Assembly: GCF_001544315.1 (NCBI RefSeq)
Contig: NZ_BCQG01000006.1
Location: 1-64,000 of the forward strand
DNA length: 64,000 bases
From: Geobacillus jurassicus NBRC 107829
GTDB lineage: Bacteria; Bacillota; Bacilli; Bacillales; Anoxybacillaceae
Direction: 5' to 3'
Position 1 is the first letter of the stretch; every line of letters begins with the position of its first letter. Below are positions 18,844 to 26,356 of this stretch, one piece after another. The notes under the pieces were generated by a model. It worked only from the letters and a program-made list of their open reading frames with translations. It made no database searches and was not told the DNA's origin. The position numbers and the translations under genes are program-made.

Positions 18844-20255
18844 TAAATCTATAAATATGTATAAAAATCTGATGATGGTTTTATAGCGGAAGCAAAGTAA
18901 AGAAGGGGCGAAAAAGGGGCTGGGAGAAGATGATTCGCACTTACAAAGTTATGCTTCTGCCTAACAATAAGCAAAAGACGAAGCTATTTCAATGCGCAGG
19001 TGTTGCCAGATGGGCGTATAACTTTGCATTAGCGCAACAACAAGAAAATGATAAACAAGGTGGTCAATTTTTAAGTGATGGCGAACTAAGAAAAAGGTTA
19101 ACGCAGCTCAAACAAACGAAAGAGTACAGTTGGCTCAATCAATTCTCAAACAACATCACAAAACAAGCAATTAAAGATGCGTGTCAAGCCTACAAAAACT
19201 TTTTTGAAGGACGGGCGAAGTTTCCGAAGTTTAAAACAAAAAAGCGAACACGCCCAAGTTTTTATCAAGACACCGCCAAAATCAAAGTGACCGACACGCA
19301 CGTGAAACTAGAAAAACTCACTCCATCTAAGAAAAAAAACAAGCAAACATTGAATTGGATTCGTTTGGCGGAACGAGGACGTATTCCGTACGGAAAACAT
19401 GTAACATACGTCAATCCGCGCATCGTGTTTGACGGGATGAACTGGTTTTTAACGGTCGGTGTAGAGGAAGCGGGAGTGAAACATGAAACGTACAGCGAAG
19501 GCATCGGCATTGATTTGGGAGTAAAATCGTTCGTTACCGTCAGCAATGGGATGACGTTTCCAAACATCCATCACATGCCTCAAGTGAAAATGCTCGAAAA
19601 ACAAATCAAACGAATGCAAAGAAAAATATCGAGAAAATATGAAATGAACAAAATCCAAACAGAAGGAGGTGAATTCCGTTACAGAAAAACGGAAAACATC
19701 AAGAAACTAGAATTCCTTGTTTTGAAAAAACGCCGAAGGCTAAAAAATACCCAGCTAAACTATACCCACCACATCACAACGACGTTGGTGAAAACCAAGC
19801 CAGCGTATGTCGTGATGGAAGACTTGAACACAAACGGCATGTTAAAAAATCGGAAGCTATCGAAAGCGATTCAACAACAAACATTCCACGAGTTCAAGCG
19901 GCAAATGACGTACAAATGTGCATGGCATAGTATCGAGTTGATCGTGGCGGATCGTTTTTATCCGTCAAGCAAAATGTGCAGCCGTTGCGGTCATGTAAAA
20001 GAGAAGTTTTCTCTATCCGAACGAACGTACCGCTGTGAAGCTTGCGGGATAGAAATGGATCGCGACCTCAACGCGAGCATCAACTTGAAAAACTATGCCA
20101 AGTAAAGCACAACATGTACCCATACGTTAGTGGGGAAGTGAAGCCTTCGGAGCGCCAAGCAAACGAGAGTAGCTTTTCGCGAAATCGGGCGCGATGAACA
20201 AGGAAGGAAACATAGACTTTTATAAGTTTCTTATAAAGTCTTGTAAGTTTTCTGT
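18834..20255 (+). mobile_element. IS200/IS605-family tnpB-only element (IS1341 type) between mtnX and mtnB
   Basis: About 1.4 kb, with tnpB as the only gene and no tnpA. Both ends show the subterminal hairpins expected of this family. On the left, CTATAAA (18849-18855) pairs with TTTATAG (18880-18886). On the right, GACTTTTATAAG (20215-20226) pairs with CTTATAAAGTC (20230-20240). No terminal inverted repeats or target duplication are seen, as is normal for the family. The ends given are estimates. It splits the SAM-controlled mtnWXBD operon in the same orientation as the operon. Confidence 0.8.
18930..20105 (+). CDS. tnpB: TnpB RNA-guided DNA endonuclease, apparently intact
   Basis: A 391-residue IS605 OrfB/TnpB protein, the ancestor-type relative of Cas12. 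The three RuvC acidic residues appear intact: Asp in GIGIDLGVKSF (about 193), Glu in VVMEDLNTNGM (about 298) and Asp in EMDRDLNASINL (about 380). The zinc ribbon MCSRCG...YRCEACG lies between the last two. The N-terminal opening MIRTYKVMLLPNNKQ and the R-W-A-Y-N-F helix are typical. GGGAGAAG precedes the ATG. The protein cleaves DNA matching the guide carried by the element's right-end RNA; the host operon is also its genomic context. Lys/Asn codons are more AT-rich than in the neighbouring mtn genes, which suggests recent arrival. Confidence 0.93.
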   Translation: MIRTYKVMLLPNNKQKTKLFQCAGVARWAYNFALAQQQENDKQGGQFLSDGELRKRLTQLKQTKEYSWLNQFSNNITKQAIKDACQAYKNFFEGRAKFPKFKTKKRTRPSFYQDTAKIKVTDTHVKLEKLTPSKKKNKQTLNWIRLAERGRIPYGKHVTYVNPRIVFDGMNWFLTVGVEEAGVKHETYSEGIGIDLGVKSFVTVSNGMTFPNIHHMPQVKMLEKQIKRMQRKISRKYEMNKIQTEGGEFRYRKTENIKKLEFLVLKKRRRLKNTQLNYTHHITTTLVKTKPAYVVMEDLNTNGMLKNRKLSKAIQQQTFHEFKRQMTYKCAWHSIELIVADRFYPSSKMCSRCGHVKEKFSLSERTYRCEACGIEMDRDLNASINLKNYAK

Positions 20256-20262
20256 AACGGTG
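20050..20262 (+). ncRNA. Predicted omega-RNA (reRNA) of the tnpB element with guide at right end
   Basis: The 3' end of tnpB plus about 150 bases downstream form the structured right end: CGTTAGTGGGGAAGTGAAGCC...GGAGCG (from about 20125) is shared with the relic at 51237. A Cys/hairpin-rich stretch and the terminal hairpin at 20215-20240 follow. In characterised TnpB systems this RNA ends in a guide read from flanking DNA. Here that flank would be the first bases of mtnB. Boundaries are estimated by analogy. Confidence 0.5.
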
Positions 20263-20267
20263 ATCGT

Positions 20268-20900
20268 ATGAGCATCGTCGTGAAAAAGTGGAACGAGCTT
20301 GCGGAAGTGAAAGCCGAACTCGCCGCCCGCGACTGGTTTTTCGCGACAAGCGGCAATCTGTCGATTAAAGTGACGGACGATCCGCTGACGTTTTTGGTGA
20401 CGGCAAGCGGCAAGGATAAGCGGAAGCAAACGGATGAGGACTTCTTGCTCGTTGACGCCGCCGGCCGACCAGCGGAGAAAACACATTTAAAGCCATCAGC
20501 GGAGACGCTGCTGCATGTGGAAATTTACAATCGCACAAACGCTGGTTGCGTCTTGCATGTTCACACGGTCGACAACAACATCATTTCCGATGTGTACGCA
20601 GCCAACGGAGAGGCGGTCTTTTCCGGACAAGAAATCATTAAGGCGTTCGGCATTTGGGAGGAAAATGCCGAAGTGCGCATTCCGATCATTTACAATTACG
20701 CCGACATCCCGACGTTGGCTCAACAGTTTTCGACATATATTCATGGCGATGCGGGCGCCGTGTTGATCCACAACCACGGTATTACCGTCTGGGGACGAAC
20801 GGCGTTTGAAGCGAAAAAACATTTGGAAGCGTGGGAGTTTTTGTTCCGCTGGCAGGTGAAGCGGCTGCTGCTGCAACGGGCCGGCCTGCCGGTTGGCTAA
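20268..20900 (+). CDS. mtnB: Methylthioribulose-1-phosphate dehydratase
   Basis: A 210-residue class II aldolase/fuculose-aldolase-fold dehydratase. The zinc ligands HVHTVDNN (about residues 98-100) and HNHGITVWG (about 171) are visible, with the catalytic Glu region [12 protein letters not shown]. It turns methylthioribulose-1-phosphate into the 2,3-diketo compound used by MtnW. The start is ATG at 20268. Its natural upstream neighbour is mtnX, now separated by the tnpB element, and only GTAACGGTGATC remains as ribosome-site region (weak). mtnB and mtnD may therefore depend on read-through across the element. Confidence 0.94.
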   Translation: MSIVVKKWNELAEVKAELAARDWFFATSGNLSIKVTDDPLTFLVTASGKDKRKQTDEDFLLVDAAGRPAEKTHLKPSAETLLHVEIYNRTNAGCVLHVHTVDNNIISDVYAANGEAVFSGQEIIKAFGIWEENAEVRIPIIYNYADIPTLAQQFSTYIHGDAGAVLIHNHGITVWGRTAFEAKKHLEAWEFLFRWQVKRLLLQRAGLPVG

Positions 20901-20929
20901 TATACATCTTTTAGAAGGGGGATTTTGAC

Positions 20930-21472
20930 ATGGCCGTCATCAAAGTGAGAAAAACAGGTGAAGTGATTACAGGAGAGGAGAATGTGCGCGCCTTTTTAAA
21001 CAGCCAAGGCGTCTTGTACGAGCATTGGGACATTGCCAAACTGCCGGAGCATTTGCGTGACAAATACGTACTCACGGATGAAGAAAAAAATGAAATTTTA
21101 GCGGCGTTCAAAGATGAAATTGAAGATTTGGCGGCGCGCCGCGGCTACAAAACGTGGGATATCGTCGCTCTGTCCGACGCGACGCCGAACTTGGATGAAC
21201 TGCTGAAAAAATTTGAACAAGTGCACATCCATACGGAAGACGAAGTGCGCGCCATTACGGCCGGCCATGGCATTTTCATCATCAAAGGCGACAAAGAGAC
21301 CGGCTATTTTGACGTCGAGCTGGAAGCCGGCGATGTCATTTCCGTGCCGGAAGGGAATCCGCACTATTTTACGCTCATGGACGACCGCCAAGTCGTAGCC
21401 GTCCGCCTGTTCATCGACCCGTCCGGCTGGGTCGCCCATCCGTATGAAGAAAAAGAGGAAGCCGTCCAATAA
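20930..21472 (+). CDS. mtnD: Acireductone dioxygenase
   Basis: A 180-residue cupin dioxygenase that oxidises acireductone to 4-methylthio-2-oxobutanoate and formate (Fe form). The metal ligands appear in VHIHTEDEVR (H-x-H-x4-E, about residues 93-99) and the second cupin motif PEGNPHYFTL (His about 138). GAAGGGGG precedes the ATG. It is the last gene of the mtnWXBD unit. Confidence 0.95.
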   Translation: MAVIKVRKTGEVITGEENVRAFLNSQGVLYEHWDIAKLPEHLRDKYVLTDEEKNEILAAFKDEIEDLAARRGYKTWDIVALSDATPNLDELLKKFEQVHIHTEDEVRAITAGHGIFIIKGDKETGYFDVELEAGDVISVPEGNPHYFTLMDDRQVVAVRLFIDPSGWVAHPYEEKEEAVQ

Positions 21473-21480
21473 CAAGAACG

Positions 21481-21512
21481 CCCCGCTGCCATATACAGGC
21501 GGCGGGGTGTTT
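21481..21512 (+). terminator. Terminator after mtnD
   Basis: CCCCGCTGCC, ATATACA loop, GGCGGCGGGG, then TGTTT. It ends the mtn operon facing the convergent ZIP gene. Confidence 0.7.
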
Positions 21513-21515
21513 CCA

Positions 21516-22250
21516 TTAAAACGATTGTGTTAAAAAAATCATAAACAAAATCCCAACGATGAATGCATATGTCGATGTCCGTTCATTTCCGTCGCCGTGG
21601 CTTTCCGGAATGAGCTCTTTGTAAATGATAAACAGCATCGCCCCGGCGGCGAATGCTAATCCGTATGGAACTAAACCGCGAAAGAGGGAGGTTAAATAAA
21701 AACCGAGAAGGGATGTGACGATTTCCACCGCTCCAGTCAAGGTGGCGATGAAAAACGCTTGGAAGCGGCCAATTTGTTGATTGACTAAAAACAAGGCGAC
21801 TAAAAATCCTTCCGGCGCATTTTGCAAACCGATGGCCAAGGCGATCAAATTGCCGATTTGCGAAGCGCTGTCCGAGGCGTAGCTTACCCCGACCGACAGC
21901 CCTTCAGGCAAATTGTGCAAGGCGATGGCGGCAATGATGAGCATCGCTTTTTCATCAAATTGCAAGCCGCTTTTCGTATGCTCCAAGTCGATATGGGGAA
22001 CGGTCATCTCAAGCAGCGTTAACACGAGCACCCCCGCCGCCAGCCCGATTACAAGCGCCCAAAAGCCACCGGACCGCAGCGCTTCGGGGATGAGGCTTTC
22101 CATCGAGGCGGCCATCATAATGCCGGCGGAAAATGCCAGCAGCACGTCCCGCCATTGGTGGGTGAGCGATTTAGCCATAAACAAAATCGGCACGGCGCCA
22201 AGCCCGGTTGATAGTGCAGACAACACGCTGCCGATCAACACCTCACTCAT
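21516..22250 (-). CDS. ZIP-family divalent metal transporter
   Basis: A 244-residue membrane protein with about eight hydrophobic helices. The ZIP signature in helix IV, AIALHNLPEGLSVG, has the metal-binding H-N-x-P-E-G; a second copy-like LQNAPEGF lies in helix V. A short loop with DLEHT precedes. The family imports zinc, or sometimes iron or manganese, into the cytoplasm. A GGGGGAA ribosome site precedes the ATG. It is monocistronic, convergent with mtnD and divergent from the MarR gene. Metal specificity cannot be read from sequence. Confidence 0.9.
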   Translation of the reverse strand: MSEVLIGSVLSALSTGLGAVPILFMAKSLTHQWRDVLLAFSAGIMMAASMESLIPEALRSGGFWALVIGLAAGVLVLTLLEMTVPHIDLEHTKSGLQFDEKAMLIIAAIALHNLPEGLSVGVSYASDSASQIGNLIALAIGLQNAPEGFLVALFLVNQQIGRFQAFFIATLTGAVEIVTSLLGFYLTSLFRGLVPYGLAFAAGAMLFIIYKELIPESHGDGNERTSTYAFIVGILFMIFLTQSF

Positions 22251-22468
22251 CGAATTCCCCCCTTACGATCTTTTATTTTTTCATATGATTGTTTTGGGCA
22301 AATGTGACAATCGCCCAAGCGCCAGCTGTATAATAAATTATGATAGCGAAACAGAAAGACATTGGCGAGAAAAATAAGCAGCGGCCAACTAAAACGGTTG
22401 CCTGTCCGTTCCCCGCTCAAGTATAATGCAAGTAAGAAACGGTCAAAAATGGAAAAGGGTTGGATGTC

Positions 22469-22930
22469 ATGGAACAAAAAAAGCAGGAACTCGCCCAATC
22501 GTTGAAATTATTTATTGTCTTGTCGCGGGCGTATCGCGCCGTCAGCGATCAAGTGAACAAATCGATTCACTCGTTCGGAGTCAACCCGACCGAATTTGCG
22601 GTGTTAGAATTGTTATACCATAAAGGTGATCAGCCGCTCCAGCAAATCGGGGAAAAAATTTTGCTCGCCAGCGGAAGCATCACCTATGTCATCGACAAGC
22701 TTGAAAGCAAGGGGCTGATCATCCGCCGCGCCTGTGAAAAAGACCGGCGCGTCACGTACGCCTCAATCACCGATGAAGGGCGGCAATTTATTGAACGCGT
22801 CTTCCCTGAACACGCAGAAAAAATTCACGAAACGGTTTCGGCGCTGACGGTGGAAGAAAAAGAACAGGCGATCGCCTTGCTGAAAAAATTGGGGTATGGA
22901 GCGAAACATGCCTGTAACAACGGAGACTGA
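22469..22930 (+). CDS. mhqR: MarR-family transcriptional regulator (MhqR-like)
   Basis: A 153-residue winged-helix repressor. Helix-turn-helix residues lie around 55-75 (QQIGEKILLASGSITYVIDKLE), followed by the wing with the MarR signature ACEKDRRVTYASITDEG. I chose the ATG at 22469 because AAAAGGG lies at a suitable distance; an upstream TTG at 22460 is possible. It resembles B. subtilis MhqR (YkvE), which senses quinones and represses dioxygenase and nitroreductase genes. MhqR lies between the mtn genes and clpE in B. subtilis, so position also supports the name. The Cys used for sensing is not conserved with certainty. Confidence 0.8.
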   Translation: MEQKKQELAQSLKLFIVLSRAYRAVSDQVNKSIHSFGVNPTEFAVLELLYHKGDQPLQQIGEKILLASGSITYVIDKLESKGLIIRRACEKDRRVTYASITDEGRQFIERVFPEHAEKIHETVSALTVEEKEQAIALLKKLGYGAKHACNNGD

Positions 22931-22950
22931 CGATTAGTCAGTCTCTTAAT
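22922..22950 (+). terminator. Terminator after mhqR
   Basis: GAGACTGAC, GATTA loop, GTCAGTCTC, then TTAATTTT. It overlaps the stop codon of the regulator. Confidence 0.8.
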
Positions 22951-23010
22951 TTTGGCCGCATTTGGATACGTTATAAAAGAACACAATACCGTAAAGAAGG
23001 AGAGATCGCT

Positions 23011-23580
23011 ATGATGATCCCTGTCGGGGTGTCCAACCGCCACATTCATTTATCGAAAGAACATATGGCCGTGCTGTTCGGCGAAGGTGCCGAGCTGGCG
23101 GTGCTCAAGCCGCTGTCACAGCCCGGGCAGTTTGCCGCCAAGGAAACGGTGACGGTCGAAGGACCGAAAGGGAAAATTGAAAACGTCCGCGTCCTCGGCC
23201 CGGTCCGTTCGCTTACTCAGCTTGAGATTTCGAAAACCGACAGCTTCAAGCTCGGCGTCGCGCCGCCTGTCCGCTTATCCGGCGACATTGACGGGACGCC
23301 GGGCATCACCATCCATGGGCCGAAGGGGACGGTGACCGTGGACAAAGGGGTGATCATTGCCAAGCGGCACATTCATATGACGCCAAAAGATGCCGAGACG
23401 TTCGGCGTCCGCGATAAACAGGTGGTGAAAGTGAAAACGAAAGGGGAACGGGCGCTCATTTTCGATGAAGTCATTGTCCGCGTCAGCGAAGATTTTGCGT
23501 TAGATATGCACATTGACACGGATGAAGCGAACGCGGCTGGCTTGAAAACCGGCGATTATGTCGAACTGCTTCCGTCGTGA
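23011..23580 (+). CDS. pduL: Phosphate propanoyltransferase PduL (phosphotransacylase)
   Basis: A 189-residue PduL-type acyltransferase that interconverts acyl-CoA and acyl-phosphate. It is unrelated in fold to classical Pta. Two beta-barrel halves each carry a zinc-binding motif: VSNRHIHLS (residues 7-15) and AKRHIHMTP (about 117-125). A further His, in ALDMHIDTDEAN, lies near the C-terminus. There is no N-terminal encapsulation peptide and no microcompartment gene nearby, so it is probably a free housekeeping phosphotransacylase. GAAGGAGAG precedes the ATG. Confidence 0.93.
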   Translation: MMIPVGVSNRHIHLSKEHMAVLFGEGAELAVLKPLSQPGQFAAKETVTVEGPKGKIENVRVLGPVRSLTQLEISKTDSFKLGVAPPVRLSGDIDGTPGITIHGPKGTVTVDKGVIIAKRHIHMTPKDAETFGVRDKQVVKVKTKGERALIFDEVIVRVSEDFALDMHIDTDEANAAGLKTGDYVELLPS

Positions 23581-23606
23581 AGTCATCCGCAGCAATGGGA
23601 GACAAT

Positions 23607-23640
23607 GCGCCCTCTCGTTCGTCCCGAGAGGGCGCTTCCC
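23607..23640. terminator. Hairpin between pduL and the convergent SDR gene
   Basis: GCGCCCTCTCG, TTCGTCC loop, CGAGAGGGCGC: eleven perfect pairs with a weak T-rich tail. It probably serves both convergent genes. Confidence 0.65.
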
Positions 23641-23641
23641 G

Positions 23642-24190
23642 TTAACGCGGTCGTTTCTTGGATGGCTCTAGTGTGCCGACAAGATGAAACGGTGCATCGC
23701 GCCGAATGGCGTCCATGACGCCGCCGCTGATTTCTTGATGGGTGAGCCAGCGCGAACTACGTTCTTCCACAACAAAGCCGAGCTGAACTTGCCGGTACAG
23801 GCAAGCGGCAGGCAAACAGAGTTTCTGTTTCATCTCGGTTGGATCGGCGCGGCTGCCAAGCACGTGAAACAGCCGCCAAGGGCCGGGATGTCCGCTATTT
23901 TTTTCGATGACAGTGGGCAACGCCTGCTTTCCATCCGTATGCACCCACGCGATGATCAGATCAAATGTTCCATTTTTTCTGATCGTTTGGCAAATCAAAG
24001 AACATAGCGTTTTTTGATCGCGATAATCGACAAGAAGCGGGGTGATGGATGCCATCTGTCCAGTGCGGTCGATGAGCTGCTTCATCCGTGCGCGGCGGCG
24101 GGCGATGACGGACACATGATATCCTTCCCGCACAAGCCAAAGCGACACATCAGCCAACATGCCTGTCCCACCGATGACGAGTGCGTGCAT
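23642..24190 (-). CDS. Short-chain dehydrogenase-like NAD(P)-binding protein
   Basis: A 182-residue protein with the Rossmann nucleotide-binding start MHALVIGGTGMLADVSLWL (G-x-x-G-x-x-A) and the ARRRARM segment that often selects NADP. It is shorter than a standard SDR (about 250) and lacks the YxxxK catalytic pair, so it may bind a cofactor without classical dehydrogenase activity. GGAGAAAC precedes the ATG. It lies downstream of the S9 peptidase gene with an 18-base gap and is probably co-transcribed with it. Substrate unknown. Confidence 0.75.
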   Translation of the reverse strand: MHALVIGGTGMLADVSLWLVREGYHVSVIARRRARMKQLIDRTGQMASITPLLVDYRDQKTLCSLICQTIRKNGTFDLIIAWVHTDGKQALPTVIEKNSGHPGPWRLFHVLGSRADPTEMKQKLCLPAACLYRQVQLGFVVEERSSRWLTHQEISGGVMDAIRRDAPFHLVGTLEPSKKRPR

Positions 24191-24208
24191 GGTGTTTCTC
24201 CTTTCGGA

Positions 24209-26230
24209 TTAATGCGATGCTCCTTTCAAATAGCGGTCAAACCAGTCGACGATATGGCGAAGACGCTCAAGCCGAAGAGCAGGGTTGCCGGTGCGCGACA
24301 AGTCGTGGTTGGCGTCCGGAAAGCGGACGAGTTTCGTGTTCCGTCCGAGCCGCTTTAAAGCGACAAACAGCTGTTCCGCCTGCTCAATCGGGCAGCGGTA
24401 ATCGTGCTCGCTGTGCAAGATTAAGAGCGGTGTGCGCATGTTTTGGACGTATTTGAGCGGCGAATGATGCCAAAGCCGTTCAGCGTCTTCCCAGACGTCG
24501 CAGCCGATTTCCCATTTCGTGAAAAAGTAGCCGATGTCACTCACTCCGGCGAAGCTGAGCCAGTTGGAAATGGAGCGTTGGGTGACAGCCGCCTTGAAGC
24601 GGTCCGTATGCCCGACGATCCAGTTCGTCATAAATCCGCCGTAGCTGCCGCCAGTGACGCCAAGCCGCTCTTTGTCAATAAAATCGAACCGGTTGAGCGC
24701 GGCATTGACGCCAGCCATAATGTCTTCATAATCCATCCCGCCGTAATCGCCGCGCACGGCATTGACGAACCGCTGGCCATATCCATGGCTGCCGCGCGGA
24801 TTCGTAAACAGCACGGCATAGCCGCGCGAGGCAAGCAGCTGCAATTCATGGAAAAATGTAAACCCGTACATCGCATGCGGACCGCCGTGAATTTCGACGA
24901 CAAGCGGCGCCTTTTCCCCTTCGCCAAGCTCGGGCGGTTTCATGATCCAACCTTGAATCTCCCAACCATCCGTTGATTGATACGTAAACGGTTTGGCGTC
25001 AGCGAACACAGCTTCGTTTTCGAGCGCTTCATTGGCACGCGTAAGCCGTGTTTTCGTTCCATCTGCAAGCGAGACCGCATATAAATCGCCAACGGACGTA
25101 GGCGAGCTGATGGCGGCGACAGCTTGTCGTCCATTCGGATGGACGGTGAATCCGTATAGATGGAAATCACCTTCGACCACTGGGACGGCTGGGCCGTCAA
25201 GTGGGACGAAATACACGTTGACGCGTCCACGCTCCGAGGCGGTGACATACAAGCCGCTCCCGTCGCCCGCCCAAATCAGGCCCGGGCCTTTCGCATCAGC
25301 ATGCATGTCGCCGACCATGGCATCGCCAAGATGGACGTCCCAATCGGCGGTCAGCACCCGCTTCGTTCCGCGCTCCGGCTCAAAAACGTACAGACGGTGA
25401 AGGGTTGCACCAAGATAGGCGAAGTCATGGCCGACGGCGGCAAGCTTCGTTCCGTCCGGCGACCAGGCGAGCGAGGCGAAGGTGCCGCATCCGTCCGTCA
25501 AATTCGTTTCCGCCTTCGACTCGAGATCAAGCAACACAATGTCGCGGGTAAAGGTTGTGTCCGGATCCTCGTTTCGGTTGGCGACAAAGGCAAGCGTCCG
25601 TCCATCGAGCGACATCGCAAACGAACCGATTTCCTCCTCGCGGCCCGTCAACGCTTCGATTTTTCCCGACAGCGCATCGATGCGCGCGAGCACCGCCCGT
25701 TTGCCGTCCAGAAAGCCGGAGGCGTCCGACTTGTAATACAGCCGCTCCACAACGCGCGGTTTCAGGTCGGCTCGCTTCACTTCTGCTTTTTCCGGCTCTT
25801 CGCGGTCTTCAATCGTTTCATCATCGCCAAGCGTCGTTAGGGCGACGAGAAACGATCCGTCCGGCGACCAAACGTAATCGCGCACGCCGTTTTTGAAAAA
25901 CGTCAGCTGGCGCGCTTCGCCCCCATTGGCAGGCAACAGCCAAAGCTGCGTGCGCCCAGAGCGGTCGGACAAAAAGGCGATCGTTTCGCCGTTCGGGGAA
26001 AAGCGCGGCTTCGTGTCGCGCCAGCGCCCGAACGTCCATGGACGGATGGCGCCGTCTTCCGTCCACATATATAGATGGGAACGGTATTGTTTTTCCTCGT
26101 CGATCGATTTTTCCACAAACACGACGCGTGTTCCGTCCGGGGCGTAGTGCGGGTCGCGCACCGAGCGGAGGCGAAGCAAATCTTCCGCCGTCATGCCGCG
26201 GCGTTTCGTCGGGTGTTCGTTGTTGTTCAT
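24209..26230 (-). CDS. S9 (prolyl oligopeptidase family) acylaminoacyl-type peptidase
   Basis: A 673-residue cytosolic serine peptidase. The N-terminal half contains repeated WSPDG / FSPNG-type blades of a beta-propeller (from residue 30 to about 390). The C-terminal alpha/beta hydrolase domain has the nucleophile S529 in GGSYGGFMTNW, the acid in HSEHDYRCPIEQAE and the His in FPDANHDLS. The family removes acylated or short peptides from N-termini; B. subtilis YuxL is the nearest named relative. AAAGAGGGGG precedes the ATG. Confidence 0.92.
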   Translation of the reverse strand: MNNNEHPTKRRGMTAEDLLRLRSVRDPHYAPDGTRVVFVEKSIDEEKQYRSHLYMWTEDGAIRPWTFGRWRDTKPRFSPNGETIAFLSDRSGRTQLWLLPANGGEARQLTFFKNGVRDYVWSPDGSFLVALTTLGDDETIEDREEPEKAEVKRADLKPRVVERLYYKSDASGFLDGKRAVLARIDALSGKIEALTGREEEIGSFAMSLDGRTLAFVANRNEDPDTTFTRDIVLLDLESKAETNLTDGCGTFASLAWSPDGTKLAAVGHDFAYLGATLHRLYVFEPERGTKRVLTADWDVHLGDAMVGDMHADAKGPGLIWAGDGSGLYVTASERGRVNVYFVPLDGPAVPVVEGDFHLYGFTVHPNGRQAVAAISSPTSVGDLYAVSLADGTKTRLTRANEALENEAVFADAKPFTYQSTDGWEIQGWIMKPPELGEGEKAPLVVEIHGGPHAMYGFTFFHELQLLASRGYAVLFTNPRGSHGYGQRFVNAVRGDYGGMDYEDIMAGVNAALNRFDFIDKERLGVTGGSYGGFMTNWIVGHTDRFKAAVTQRSISNWLSFAGVSDIGYFFTKWEIGCDVWEDAERLWHHSPLKYVQNMRTPLLILHSEHDYRCPIEQAEQLFVALKRLGRNTKLVRFPDANHDLSRTGNPALRLERLRHIVDWFDRYLKGASH

Positions 26231-26316
26231 CAGTGGGCCCCCTCTTTCTTTTAAGTAAAATGGAACTACATTGTATATTTCGTCTTACGAAAGAAAAGAT
26301 CCTGCCCCAAAACAGA

Positions 26317-26356
26317 AAAAAACGAACGCCCAAACGATAGGCGTCCGTTTTTTAGC
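26317..26356. terminator. Terminator downstream of the lysine-riboswitch permease
   Basis: AAAAAACGAACGCC, loop, GGCGTCCGTTTTTT. Read on the minus strand it follows the permease stop codon directly. The flanking A and T runs make it usable in both directions. Confidence 0.8.

Noticed and set aside
22247-22498. 83-codon minus-strand frame between the ZIP and MarR genes
   Set aside because: No ribosome site and Phe/Arg-rich composition; the region is the divergent promoter area.
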